Shown here: in pieces, positions 33,301-44,200 of the stretch | Layout of the letters: each line of letters opens with the position of its first letter | Numbering within the stretch: position 1 is the stretch's first letter | Assembly (NCBI GenBank): GCA_973895155.1 | Contig: OZ316899.1 | Location: 10,354,001-10,418,000, forward strand | Reading direction: 5' to 3' | DNA: 64,000 nucleotides | Origin: Marsupella aquatica | Taxonomy: Eukaryota > Marchantiophyta | The notes under the pieces: generated by a model | The model's database searches: none | Seen by the model: only the letters and a program-made list of their open reading frames with translations | Told to the model about the DNA's origin: nothing | Program-made: the position numbers and the translations under genes

Positions 33301-33708
33301 CCTCGTTCTTTTTGCCGGGGTGGCTTCATCGTTGACGGCTCCCTTCCTCTTCATCTCTGCTGCCGTGGAGGTTTCTCCTAGCACCGTTGCCTGGGTCCAC
33401 CTTTCCGTGCTACCCTTTAATTCCCAGTGTATGTCGTTGCAGTTCTTGATGGCCTCTCGGATGCCGACGACGCTGTCCTTGCAAAACAGAAGATCGTCGA
33501 GTTGATTGGAAGTAGGCGTCCACAGGAACTCGTCCTTGATGAGTTCGCCTCCTAAGAAAGCCGTCTTCTGCAGCTCCCACAATCGAGCGAGCTCCTGCCG
33601 TTCTCGAGCTGCCCTTTCTGACTCCTCGTCCTCGTAAGTCTTGATGTACTCAGTCGCCCGTTCGAACAGGCATCCCCAGAAATGTGCCGCTTGATTGACG
33701 TTGCTCAT
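30340..33708 (-). pseudogene. LTR-encoded ORF, 3' LTR copy, one nonsense codon
   Basis: Start at 33708 as in the intact copy. The frame runs 597 codons to a TGA at 31917-31915 where the other LTR has CGA (Arg), and then stays open to 30340. The change is C to T in a CpG on the coding strand, as expected from deamination of methylated cytosine. Two further amino-acid differences from the intact copy are visible (Gly for Arg in the IR(R/G)ALEQ segment, Lys for Glu in the repeat tail). Because the copy in the 5' LTR is the one transcribed at the start of the genomic RNA, this damage need not affect expression from the intact LTR. Confidence 0.9.
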
Positions 33709-34069
33709 ACCCTCCTTAGGTTGATCGTCGGTATCTACTCTCTCCCCGAGTGCTTGCCTAAGCAGCTGACAGTAGTTGGCCTCCCGTAGTCGTCTGCCTA
33801 GTTCGTGCTCGCAAATGAGCCACTATTTCCTGCAAGCGCTCCTTACCCCTCTCCTTTGCCGGTCCTTCTTCCCGTTGATCCTTCCTAGCCGCCGACTCTT
33901 AACGCGCCCTAACCCTAATCGGGTTTTCACCCTCAGCCTTACCTCCGGCCTCTGCCCGGGTTCCATGGTTGCCCCTAATTGTTTATATTTTCCTTGTTTT
34001 GTCACTATACTAAGGTGTTCCTAGGGTGCCTTCCTGCTTTACCCACTTAACTGGCCGAGTGATTCCTGT

Positions 34070-37000
34070 CTAGGCATCACATAGCTCCCCACTTAATTGT
34101 GAAGCGTCCTCGCGAACAACTTCATCTTCGTCCATATAGTATTTCTTGAGGCGGTCATAATGGATGCGAACTGGATATACCTCTCCCGTAATGTTGGCCA
34201 ATTGCACGGAGCCATTGGGGAACATCATGGTTACTCGAAAGGGTCCTAACCAGCGAGTGTAAAGCTTTCCTGGAAACCTACTATACCTACTGTCATAAAG
34301 TAGCACAAGATCACCGGTATGAATACTAACTACTTTTAACCTTTTATCATACTGCTGCTTCATGATATTCTGTCTATATTCTACTCTCTCGGCTGAAATC
34401 ATTCTCGCTTCCTCTAAAGCTTCTAACCTATATTCTCGCTCCTTTAGGCTCTCCTCCGCTGAGGCTCTTTCCTCAATTGTAACTTGAAATGTCGGTATCT
34501 CAAGTTGCATGGGTACCAGGGCTTCTTGTCCAAAGGTTAAGAAGAAGGGTGTATGACCGGTAGTGGATTTATAGGCAAGATTGTAAGCAAAAACAGCAGC
34601 AAACAATTTATCATCCCAATCGAGTTTGTTCTGAGCTACTGTTTTGTTCAATATCTTTCCTATGATTCCGTTTGCTCGTTCTGTCAACCCGTTTGCCTTT
34701 GGATGGTAGGGAGTAGTAGGCCTATGTTTAACTAAATACTGCTCATTTAAACGACTAATTATATCATTCAAAAAATGGGTTCCTCTATCACTAACTAATT
34801 CTAGGGGTGCTCCATACCTGGTGAAGATCTGCTCATACATGAATCTAGCCGTAGTAATTGCATCATCCTTCGTTGTTGGTCTGGCCTCTACCCATTTAGT
34901 TGCATAATCCGTAGCCAGGATTATGTACTTGTTCCGTCGAGGGTGGGTCAGTGGTTTCAGAGGTCCAATGTAATCAATACCCCACTTCTCGAATGGTGCC
35001 AGAGGTAGAATAGGGTGCAGTGGATGCCTGGTGGACGCCCTTGGTCCGCCCGCTCGTTGACAAGGATCGCATTGTTTGATAAACTGATAGACATCTTTGT
35101 GCAAGGTGGGCCACCAGTAACCGGCATTTAATATCTTCTTAGACGTGGTTACTGGGGCAAAATGTCCTCCGGCCTCCTCTCCATGCATGGCCCGTAGGAC
35201 TCGTTTTACCTCTCTCTTCTCCAAACACCTTTGAATCGTGCCGTTGATTCCATGCTTGTGCAGTATGCCTTTAATGCACTGATACTGTCTGACCTTCCGC
35301 ACAAAGACTGCGGCTTGCTCTCGGCTTAATCCTGGCTGTAATCTGGAAGTGCTGAGAAATTGTAAAATCTCAGGGTACCATGTACCAGCTATTTCCACAA
35401 CGAATAGCTCCTCGTCGGGGAATCGATCATCGATGCAATCCGTGGCAGGTTTACCTGTGATCCTTGAAAAGAAGTCGGCATTGGCATGTAACTTTCCTGG
35501 CTTGATCCTCAGCTCATAGTCAAACTCCTGTAATAGCAAAATCCATCTTGCTACTCTGCCTGTAAGGTCCGGCTTATTGACTAGGTACTTCAAACTTTCA
35601 TGATCAGTATGAAAGATTACCTTGTACCCTAGTAAATAATGCCTAAACTTTTTACAAGAATAAATGACTCCTAATGCTTCTCTTTCCGTGGTAGAGTAGT
35701 TCCGTTCGGCATCGGCAAGCTGACGGCTTGCGAAGTATATGGGATGGTCCCTTCCTTTCTCATCCAACTGACTTAGTACTGAGCCAATACAGAAGCCCGA
35801 GACATCTACAAAAACATGAAAATCTTTGTTCCAGTCCGGTGCTATCATGACTGGGGCCTCTACTAACATCTGCTTCAATTCTACCACCGCTGTGACTCGT
35901 TCGGGTGTGGGTTCGAAGTCTGCTCCTGCCTTGAGCATATTGGTTAATGGTAAAGCTAGCTTGGCAAAATCCTTGATGAACCGGCGATAGTAACCAATGC
36001 ATCCCAAGAAGGATCTTACATCCTTTATGTTCTTAGGTTGCATGATATCTAGCCATACTGCTAGCTTACCTTTGTCAATCTCAATGCCCTTCCTTGATAC
36101 CTTGTGACCTAGTAGCACCCCCTCGGTTACTGCAAAAAAACATTTATCTGGGTGTAACTTGAGACCCACCTCCCTACATCTCATGAAGGTTTTCCTGAGG
36201 TATTTAGCATGTTTCGATGCCTTCCCGAATACTGCAAAGTCATCAATGAAGATTTCCATGAACTTTCTCAAGTAATCATGAAAAATGTTCACCATTAATC
36301 GTTGGAACATAGCTGGTGCGTTGCAGAGTCCAAACGGCATACGATTGAAGACATAGATCCCCCATTCCGTGATGAAGGCCGTCTTGATTTGGTCTTCCTG
36401 CCGAATCCTGATTTGGTTATAACCAGAGTATCCATCCATGAATGAATATAGTTCATGACTGGCTACCATGTCTAGTACCATATCAGTAAACGGTAAAGGA
36501 AAATGGTCTTTTAATGTTGCTTCATTCAGCTTCCTGTAATCCTGACAAACCCGGATCTTGGGTTTACCATCGGGTCCAGCTTTCTTGGGAACTATCACAA
36601 TTGGAGACACCCAGTCTGAATGCAGGACTGGAGTGATGAATCCAGCTTCCACTAGTTTGTCGATTTCTGTTTTGACCAGCAGGGAATACCTCGGGTTCAT
36701 CCTTCGAATTGGTTGTCGAAATGATTTGGCTCCTAACATGAGATCAATTCGATGTTCCCCTAGTGTTGGATCTACGCCCTTTAGATCTTGGTGACTCCAT
36801 GCAAACACATCCTGAAATTCAATCAATAAGTCACTGATCTCTTTCTCGAGCTCAGGTGCTAGGTTTCTCCCTAAGTTCAGTTCTCTTCCCTCTCCTAAGT
36901 CGAGCTTCCGATATTGCCGTGCTTGGATCATATTAATCTGCTTCTTCAAATTCGGGTCCAGTTCGGCTTCCAGTCTCTCTAATCTCATACCTCCATAAAC

Positions 37001-37336
37001 TGGGATCTCGGCTGGACTAGCCGAGTCGGTCCCTTCCTTGGTGTCCATAGATTGTCTCCTTACCGGTCTATTCGGTTTTGAATTAGTGGTCGGCTCCCCT
37101 TCCTGCCTTGGCTCTGGATCGTGTCTGTCCATCTCATCCACCTCTTGCTCCTGAGAGTTAGGCCGCTGTGCTCTCTCCGCTTCTAATAGGGCCTCAATTT
37201 GTTCTGCCCTCGTAATCGGCTTGTATGCCGATCCCTTGGTATTTAATTCCTTGCCAATGATCGATGGCGTTGTGGACCCCGTCGGCTCTGCCACAACGCC
37301 TGCAGAAAATCCACTGTCCCTGCTACTGCTCCCCAC
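34070..37336 (-). CDS. Pol: reverse transcriptase, RNase H, integrase of the 15.5 kb element (intact)
   Basis: 1088 codons counted from a GTG directly after a stop; it has no ATG at this point and is expected to be made as a Gag-Pol fusion by -1 frameshifting within the 94-base overlap with gag (37243-37336). RT: NPRYSLLVKTEIDKL, DWVSPIVIVPKK, MDGYSGYNQIRI (~residue 296) and catalytic FIDDFAVFG (~361). RNase H: FHVFVDVSGF (~500) and ERNYSTTEREALGVIYSCKK. Integrase: H-H-C-C zinc site (HGEEAGGHF...CDPCQ, ~715-760), catalytic Asp in IDYIGPL (~787), Asp in SDRGTHF (~850), Glu in TERANGII (~885). It ends in a beta-rich C-terminal part (YTRWLGPF) without a chromodomain. The stop codon TAG is bases 10-12 of the 3' LTR. 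All catalytic residues are present, so the enzyme looks functional. Confidence 0.95.
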   Translation of the reverse strand: MGSSSRDSGFSAGVVAEPTGSTTPSIIGKELNTKGSAYKPITRAEQIEALLEAERAQRPNSQEQEVDEMDRHDPEPRQEGEPTTNSKPNRPVRRQSMDTKEGTDSASPAEIPVYGGMRLERLEAELDPNLKKQINMIQARQYRKLDLGEGRELNLGRNLAPELEKEISDLLIEFQDVFAWSHQDLKGVDPTLGEHRIDLMLGAKSFRQPIRRMNPRYSLLVKTEIDKLVEAGFITPVLHSDWVSPIVIVPKKAGPDGKPKIRVCQDYRKLNEATLKDHFPLPFTDMVLDMVASHELYSFMDGYSGYNQIRIRQEDQIKTAFITEWGIYVFNRMPFGLCNAPAMFQRLMVNIFHDYLRKFMEIFIDDFAVFGKASKHAKYLRKTFMRCREVGLKLHPDKCFFAVTEGVLLGHKVSRKGIEIDKGKLAVWLDIMQPKNIKDVRSFLGCIGYYRRFIKDFAKLALPLTNMLKAGADFEPTPERVTAVVELKQMLVEAPVMIAPDWNKDFHVFVDVSGFCIGSVLSQLDEKGRDHPIYFASRQLADAERNYSTTEREALGVIYSCKKFRHYLLGYKVIFHTDHESLKYLVNKPDLTGRVARWILLLQEFDYELRIKPGKLHANADFFSRITGKPATDCIDDRFPDEELFVVEIAGTWYPEILQFLSTSRLQPGLSREQAAVFVRKVRQYQCIKGILHKHGINGTIQRCLEKREVKRVLRAMHGEEAGGHFAPVTTSKKILNAGYWWPTLHKDVYQFIKQCDPCQRAGGPRASTRHPLHPILPLAPFEKWGIDYIGPLKPLTHPRRNKYIILATDYATKWVEARPTTKDDAITTARFMYEQIFTRYGAPLELVSDRGTHFLNDIISRLNEQYLVKHRPTTPYHPKANGLTERANGIIGKILNKTVAQNKLDWDDKLFAAVFAYNLAYKSTTGHTPFFLTFGQEALVPMQLEIPTFQVTIEERASAEESLKEREYRLEALEEARMISAERVEYRQNIMKQQYDKRLKVVSIHTGDLVLLYDSRYSRFPGKLYTRWLGPFRVTMMFPNGSVQLANITGEVYPVRIHYDRLKKYYMDEDEVVREDASQLSGELCDA
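34082..34094 (-). other. Polypurine tract of the 15.5 kb element
   Basis: AAGTGGGGAGCTA on the minus strand directly before the 3' LTR start TGTGATGCC. It overlaps the last codons of pol. Confidence 0.75.
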
Positions 37337-40236
37337 TTAGCCGTTTCATCCAATTGGTCTACATCCTTAACTTCCTCCGGAATTGCAGCTAAAAAGGTGG
37401 ATTCTATTGTAAAGCAGTCCTCGACCTCTTCGTCTTCTTCTTCCAAGTCACCTTCCATTGGTTCTTGCCATAATCCGCTGGGGGGTACCTCTGGTCCAAA
37501 GACACCTTCTTCGGTTAGGTTAGTGAAGCATTCTAACCAACGTACTTCATCGGCTGACTCCAGTCCACTATCGTACCCATCTACTTCCCTTATGCTTTTC
37601 CTACGGTCATCCTTAGTGTCCCAGGATACCGTGATAGAGGGGGTCCCGAAAGTGAACTGCTTTTTACCCCAATCTTCTATTACCTCGGCTAGGTACAGCC
37701 ATGGCCTACCAATCAATAGCCGGAATGACGTGGGATTTACCGGCTTCATTACTACATAGTTAATGCTAAAGAAGATACCTCCTATCTCTGTCTTGATGCC
37801 GGTTAACACTCCCGTAGGAATGACCTGATATCCATTGGCCATGTTCAACACTCTTCCAGTCATCTCCGGTGTTAGACCCCACCCTTTTGCTGTTGAATCA
37901 ATCATAATACATACCCCTGATCCTCCATCGATGGGTACCCGTAGTAATAATTCTCCTTGAATCATTAATGGTAATGCTGGGGCTCCTTGATCTTCTTCTA
38001 TCATTAGTACGTCGGATCTGGTTGCTACCTTGGGTAATCTCGGCTTGCCGAGAATAGCCTTCCTTAATTGCTTCCGGAAGTACGGGCTATTTTTCAATAG
38101 TTGACCTACTGTTGCCGAGACTCTAGATTCTAGTACATCTTTAGCCAGGTCATAGGGAACAATCGGCTTCTCTTCTGGTGGTGTTTCCGTCTTGGATTCG
38201 GCCAGTTTTGCCACGCTAGTCTCCACAGCTGTTGGGTCTTCCGAAGCAAACAATGCTTTTGCTCGTTTTACATCCTTGGCAATGGCTTCGGTATTCTCCA
38301 GGGTTTCTAATTCTCTTAGTTGTTCCTTAACACTAGCCGTAACAGAGGGGTAGAACAACTTAGGATGATCTCGATTGAAGTCGCTATCTTGTGAAGGATT
38401 GGTTTCACTGGTGGGCTCATGGCTTACCTGTATTGCCGGAGCCCTCCCTTCTCCTTCTGTTGATGTTGACGAAGAGTCGATCCTTTCCTCCGTAACCTTC
38501 CCTTTATTTTTGGCCAGCCCATCCCACCTTTCCTTCCTTCTGGTAGATCGAGTAGAGACCCGGTAGCAATCATGATCTAAATCCTCCTCTGAGAAGGTTG
38601 ATAGGGCTTCGGCCTCATCATCAGATGGTACGAACTCTGCCTCGGCATCCTCTTGCCATCCTAGTTCGATGTGGTTGATTTGAACTCCTCCGGGGGTAGT
38701 ACCTGGCGGTAAGATCTTGATCGGCAAAAGCTTATGATTTGCGGCCAGGCCTGCCAACCAAGTAGGACATTGCCCTAGCATATGACCTTCCTGTCGGCAT
38801 CCCATACATAGCTGAGCTGGTTGTCCATCACCCTGTTTGCGTGCATTCGGGCATTCTCTAGCAAAATGGCCAGGTTGACCACAATTATAGCACGCCGCAA
38901 ATCTTTGCACATTCGGCCTAGGAGGTACTGACGGGTTCTGAATAATCCGAGGATACATCTCTCCTGGATTGTTCCTTAACCCTGACCACAGAGATGCAGG
39001 TCTGTTGGATAGGTCTCGTGCTCCAGTCTCACTGATGCCGAAAACACTATCAGCGGCATCTCCCAAAAAGTACTCTACTTCTCCCTGACATGGTCTGATC
39101 TCGGCCACATGCCGAACATGATTAGTATTAAGCTTAGGACAAGCATCTTTATGGTGTCCGGTTTTATAACATAAGGCACACCATACAGAGCTATCCTCCT
39201 GTACTACCTTCTTCTTTGGTTTTACCTCTGCAATGATAGCCTTAAGTTGCTCGGTAAGGGCTACGATGTTATCTGGTGGCTTAGCCTCCATCTTGACTTT
39301 CGTCTTCCCTCTCCTTCTGCCCTTCCTTTTCCTAGTTTTTTCTTCTTCAGAACTAGAAGATGACTCACTCTTGCTACTCCCACTATTCGAGCTTGACTTA
39401 TCACTTCTAGACTTCTTGGAATGTTTCTTCTTCTTATCTTTTTTCTTGTGGGGTGATCCCTCCTCTGATGAGGAACTCTCAGACTTAAGCTGTTTCTTCC
39501 GGCTTGTGATATCTGCATTAATGTATAATTGAATATCCTTAATTGCTTCGGCTAAGGTCTTCGGGTTCTCCTTCCTAATTGCAAAACTCATCTTCTGTGG
39601 CAAAGCATTCACCAACCATTGAAGTTGCATACCTTCAGATGCATTGGTCTTTGTACGTCTTACCAGTTTCTGAAAGCGTTGCAAGAACTTCCTGAAGGAT
39701 TTGTTCTCCTTGAACCGAAGTTGTCCCAACTTCAGCACTGCTAGTTCTGAAGTTCCAATGGGTCGAAACTCCTTAACAAAGAGTGTTTTGAAGATATCCC
39801 AGATGGCTTGATCTTCCACATCTAATGCTCTGTACCAAGGCCTAGCCTCACCCTTGAACAGGCCGGGAAGAATCTGCATCTTGATGGCCGATTCTCCATT
39901 TGCTGCAGCGGTTCCCTCGAAATCATCCAACCATTCGTCCGGATCCTCATCTCCTCTCCCATGAAATGCCTTGTAATGTATGCGCGACCGCTGGCTCAAT
40001 CTGGTCCCTGGCCTCTCGTCTGGCCGTGCCTCTGGTTCCCCCATGTCGGTTGGAGACTCACTTCTCCTTACCGACTCTTCTTCTGGTATGTCTTCTTCGA
40101 CGCCACTTCCAGTTTCGGAGCTACCAGCTCTTTCTGCCCCTCTCAGTCGCTGTGTATCATGCCACCCGGCGAGCTGCTGCAGTCGAGCTCTCTCCCGTTG
40201 AATCACTCTTTCTTCCCTCGGCGTAAGGTCAGTCAT
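37243..40236 (-). CDS. Gag-protease polyprotein of the 15.5 kb element (intact, 997 aa)
   Basis: The ATG at 40236 is 46 bases after the primer site. The N terminus is charged (REERVIQRERARLQQL). The gag core is at ~85-235 (DEWLDDFEGTA, LFKGEARPWYRAL, SFRKFLQRFQKLVRR). A Lys/Ser-rich low-complexity stretch (~240-320) follows. Three Cys-His knuckles: CALCYKTGHHKDAC (~351), CYNCGQPGHFAREC (~448) and CMGCRQEGHMLGQC (~473). The retropepsin domain is at ~760-870, with VPIDGGSGVCIMI in place of the usual D-(S/T)-G, and FRLLIGRPWL. The DGGSG form is known in plant gypsy proteases. The acidic tail (~930-965) leads into the overlap with pol. The protein builds the particle, packages RNA and cleaves the polyprotein. 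Confidence 0.95.
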   Translation of the reverse strand: MTDLTPREERVIQRERARLQQLAGWHDTQRLRGAERAGSSETGSGVEEDIPEEESVRRSESPTDMGEPEARPDERPGTRLSQRSRIHYKAFHGRGDEDPDEWLDDFEGTAAANGESAIKMQILPGLFKGEARPWYRALDVEDQAIWDIFKTLFVKEFRPIGTSELAVLKLGQLRFKENKSFRKFLQRFQKLVRRTKTNASEGMQLQWLVNALPQKMSFAIRKENPKTLAEAIKDIQLYINADITSRKKQLKSESSSSEEGSPHKKKDKKKKHSKKSRSDKSSSNSGSSKSESSSSSEEEKTRKRKGRRRGKTKVKMEAKPPDNIVALTEQLKAIIAEVKPKKKVVQEDSSVWCALCYKTGHHKDACPKLNTNHVRHVAEIRPCQGEVEYFLGDAADSVFGISETGARDLSNRPASLWSGLRNNPGEMYPRIIQNPSVPPRPNVQRFAACYNCGQPGHFARECPNARKQGDGQPAQLCMGCRQEGHMLGQCPTWLAGLAANHKLLPIKILPPGTTPGGVQINHIELGWQEDAEAEFVPSDDEAEALSTFSEEDLDHDCYRVSTRSTRRKERWDGLAKNKGKVTEERIDSSSTSTEGEGRAPAIQVSHEPTSETNPSQDSDFNRDHPKLFYPSVTASVKEQLRELETLENTEAIAKDVKRAKALFASEDPTAVETSVAKLAESKTETPPEEKPIVPYDLAKDVLESRVSATVGQLLKNSPYFRKQLRKAILGKPRLPKVATRSDVLMIEEDQGAPALPLMIQGELLLRVPIDGGSGVCIMIDSTAKGWGLTPEMTGRVLNMANGYQVIPTGVLTGIKTEIGGIFFSINYVVMKPVNPTSFRLLIGRPWLYLAEVIEDWGKKQFTFGTPSITVSWDTKDDRRKSIREVDGYDSGLESADEVRWLECFTNLTEEGVFGPEVPPSGLWQEPMEGDLEEEDEEVEDCFTIESTFLAAIPEEVKDVDQLDETAKWGAVAGTVDFLQALWQSRRGPQRHRSLARN

Positions 40237-40281
40237 TACCTACGCTTCCGTTCTAACTTCATATCTCACGGCTTAAGAAAT

Positions 40282-40301
40282 GCCCCCTCCATCTAGCGCC
40301 A
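40282..40301 (-). other. Primer binding site of the 15.5 kb element, tRNA-Asn-like
   Basis: TGGCGCTAGATGGAGGGG on the minus strand, 4 bases after the 5' LTR end. It is identical over 20 bases to the site at 5230-5249 although the two elements are well diverged. Confidence 0.75.
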
Positions 40302-41226
40302 AAAATGTGGTGCGTCCCATGGCTCCCTAAACCCAAGAAACCCCCCAGCTCAAGCCGATTCCCGCAGGTTTCGCGCTTGGCGAGGCCGTTTCCGCGGCTT
40401 AGCGGCATGGGACGCTGCTAACCTTCTACTACTACTATTAACATTTTACACACATATACTGGACAGATCCTTCATCGGGTCATGAGATACGTAGCCGGCC
40501 TAATATAGGCCTTCCCCTGTCTTCCCCTGTCTTCCCCTCCGTCTTGTTAGGTATGTTTGGATTCCGCCGCCGGAATGATCCCCAATAGGCTTGGTTAAGC
40601 CGCTAAGACCTCTCTCAGCTCGACACATCCAACTCTCACTCCCCTGCTTACTTTCCTTCTTTCTGTTGATGTGGGCACTCTTCACACAAGTTAATGCGAC
40701 ACACAAATAGCAAAATGACTCATTCTGACTGAGTCATACCATGCACTTGCCATACAAACAGTACATCTCATACACAAGTTCTGCGAACTAAGCCGTGAGG
40801 CCAACTCTATTCAGCTCTTAGGCATGAGGAAACATGAATATACACAAGGGTCACTGTATGACTAACCGAGAGCTTCTCGTACTACTTGATCCCAGCCCGG
40901 CTGGTGCAAACTAAAAACTTGCTAAAGAAGAGGCCCTGAGCTCCCCGCTGCCCAGGTACTTATCCTGGTAGTGGATCCGCCATTCTTTGCATCGTAAGCC
41001 TAATCTACTTAACAGTAATCTACTTGCCCGAATCTACCTATGTACAGCAAGGCAGGAGCACAAGTGTTGCTCCTACCAGTGGGACCGCAATCCCACTAAG
41101 CTAAGTGTCAGGGCCGCTCCTGGTTCTGATCCTAATCCTAAACGTGGAGATCCGTGCCCGCCCTGCCCACTCACGCCTCCTCCCTCCACGTCCGCCCTCC
41201 CTAAAAGGAACGGCGCCCTTGCACCG

Positions 41227-44200
41227 TCACGACACCGGTGGTGGATCCTCAATGGACGCCCCCAACACTTCCTCCGCAGCCACTGCCGTTGGCCCGCCTA
41301 CTGACAGATTACCTGCCCTTGACCGAGTCAACTCTCCCTCGGCCTGACTGGGTCCACCTTCGGCTTCAGCCTCGACACCGGCCTCGGCAATACCCACGGC
41401 TTCGGCCTCAGCCACTCTCACGGCTTCGGCTTCAGCCACTCCCTCGGCTTCGGCCTCCCCTTCCCCTAGGGTAGTTGGATCCTTAGCTGTGACCCTGTCT
41501 GGGGTCGGTGCCGGGTCTACCTCCTTGATCACCACGGCCTGTGAAGTCGTATTACTCCTTGACCCTGAAGGTTTCCGCTTCTTCTTCGTTGGTGGCTCGG
41601 CAGCTGGTCCCTTCCCCTTCCCACTTACCTCCGGCACTGGTGCAGGTGGCGCGGCTTGTCCTTCAGCAATTACCACCCCTGGTAACTGGTTTGTCCCAAC
41701 AGGAGATGGACCTGCTGCAGCTAAGCATTTAAATACTGCGGCTTGTTTCTTCAGCCGCTCTGTTTGGTTGTCGGCCCGCCGCTGTAGGTTCTCCATCTTC
41801 CTCGTGATTTCCTCCAACTCCTCTTGGGTTTCATCCAGGTCCTTACGTGCCCCCTCCAGCTCGTTTTTGGCCTCCTCCTGCTCCCTGTGGGCTTCCTCCA
41901 ATTCCTTCTTCAAGGTAGCCTTCTCCTCCTGGGTTGCTCTTAGCTCCTTGTCGAGCTCTGCAATGATGACAGACTCCATCTGGTTCATCTTGGCGTAAGT
42001 CTGTTCGAGCATCTCGTCCTTCTCCCTTAGGTCGGCCTTGAAGCTGGCCGTCAGGGACGCAAGCTCCTGCTGCAGCGCCATAATCCCTTGATAGGATTTC
42101 CCTAACTCGACCTCCTTCTGCTCAAGGGCTCTGCGGATTTTCTCGAGCTCCCCTTTCAACGCCCATTCCTTTCTTTGGGTCTCCGCCATGGCCCGGCTGT
42201 TGGCTGTTATGTGGGCCTCCTCTGTATTTTTCAGCTCTTGCTTCCACTTTTCCCTTTCTTTGATCGTGTCGGCCAACTCTTCCTGCGTCTGAGTCAGTTT
42301 ATCCTTGATATTCTGATTATCAGCCTGCGCGGCGTCCAACTGCCCCTGCATGATGTTCAGCTCATGTCGTTTAATCCGCAGTTCATCTTGGGCTTTCTTG
42401 GCCGCCCTTAGATCTTCAATCTCGGCTTCCATCCTCCTAAGCCGCCGAATGACCTCGTCCTTCTTGCTTCTCTCTAAAGCCACCGCTTCTTCTAATTGGT
42501 GCTTCTCCAACTGCTCCCTATGGAAAAAGGGTCCTACCTCCAACTCCTCTCCAAAGATGCCGAGCGCAAGTTCCCCACACATCTCACCATACTCCATGGC
42601 TCTATTCTTAGCGTAGGTGGAGTAAGTAGAAGTGATCGGCATCGCCCATCGTGGCCTCTGCTCCCAAGCCGTCCTGCGGATCTCTTCAATCGTGGCTAGA
42701 GGCTTGCTTCCTTTTTCGGCTAGCCGCCTGATGTCCTCCGGCCAATCTCCTCCTGGTAAATCCTTTTCCTTAGCCAGGGCGGCCTCTTCCTCCTGCTTGA
42801 TTCGCTCCTGAAATTCCTGCACCGTCTGTTTTATGCCGTCGAAGCTCGGGGGAGCAACATCTGGTGGGGGAGACTCAGGGCTACTCTGCTGGTTGGGGTC
42901 CCCTCGCACTACCCTTGGAAGTGTGGGGACAAACCGGCCACAGGTCCTTACTCCTGGAACGTGATGGTCCGACCCATAGCCGGAATTATCATGGCTGCAG
43001 TCCTCCACTGCCTCCTCTACCTCTTGGATTTCCGGCTTCTCCCTCTCCTCTTCCTCGGTAGGAGCTTCAGGCAATTCTGCCTCAGATTCGGAGCTTGAGG
43101 TTCCCACGTACATTCGAACACCTGGCTTGGATTCCGGCCTGATTCTCTCGTCTCCAGCAAAGGGGTTTTCTCTTGTGAGCCGGTGTAGGCCTACCTCTGT
43201 AGTAGTGTCCGGCATTGTTGCCGTTGCCGTTGTTGTTGTTGTTGCCGATGCCGATTTCTTTTCTTTCTCCAGTAGTTTCAGCAGACTCTGCATGCCTGGT
43301 TGCTGCATCGGCAAGTCTTCCTTCCTGGGCCTAAACACCTGCTCGATCGTAGGACTAACAGGTGGTTGAGGCTTCTCAGCCAACGGCCTCGGCGTTGGAG
43401 CTTCCTCGGGTGCCCTTACCTGCAGGGGAAGTACCGGGGCAAAAGTCTGACCTCTGGCATACCGGCACAACAGCGGCATGTGATAGCCAAGCCGCGACAC
43501 GCTCCCCATGCCGATTACCTGCTGCTCCTCCTTTAAGATCTTCTTCAATTGGTTGAGGAGGTACCCGTTGTAGTCCCGGCTTGGGTCTGGCCTTTCTGCC
43601 AGATAGACCTGTGCCTTGCCGATCTCTGCCCTCGGCAAGTTACAATGCATGGTCACCCGCAAGAAGTCGATCATCTCTCCTATGTGCGGGTTGGTGCAGG
43701 TGTTCCGGAAGAAGCCATTCTTCGTTGATGGCCCGGGGAACGACCGGAACTCCTTGTCAGGCAAGGTCTTCCTGGTATCAACTTTGGTCTTATTGCCCAT
43801 CGGCAAGCCAAACACTTCGGCAATCACCTTGGGAGTAAGATAGAAATCCTTCCCATATATCCTCGTGCAATTGGTCTCGGGTTCCCATGACCCCACGAAT
43901 TCTAATAGGTCTGACTCCGGTACCTCCGGCTTCAGCCATGGTAATCTTACAAAGGCCTCCAAGCCGGATCCGGCCATGAAGCCTTGGTACTTCTTGGTCT
44001 GCATGGCCGTAAAGCATGCATCCTCCTCCCGTGCAAAATGTAGTTGCACCTCCACCGGTAGGGTTGCCGCCCAGCCCTTCCAGGTGTCATCCCTGGTTGG
44101 AATGGCCTTGATGGGATCGACCTCCTCCTCTTCGGCTTCTCCCTCTCTCCTGCTCTGTTGCTCGGCTGGCTTCTTTGGTGCCGTCGACCTCGTTCTTTTT

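Larger units (their letters stand above)
29419..34081 (-). repeat. 3' LTR of the 15.5 kb element (4663 bp)
   Basis: Same length as 40306-44968. Differences seen by eye include positions near 29969, 30480, 30552, 30775, 31250, 31917, 33288, 33549 and 33899. Eight of the nine are transitions. Confidence 0.95.

Noticed and set aside
32978-33505. 175-codon plus-strand ORF (also at 43865-44392 and, reversed, 21226-21753)
   Set aside because: It is the exact antisense of the LTR ORF and is Ser-rich as expected from such a shadow; nothing supports it as a gene.
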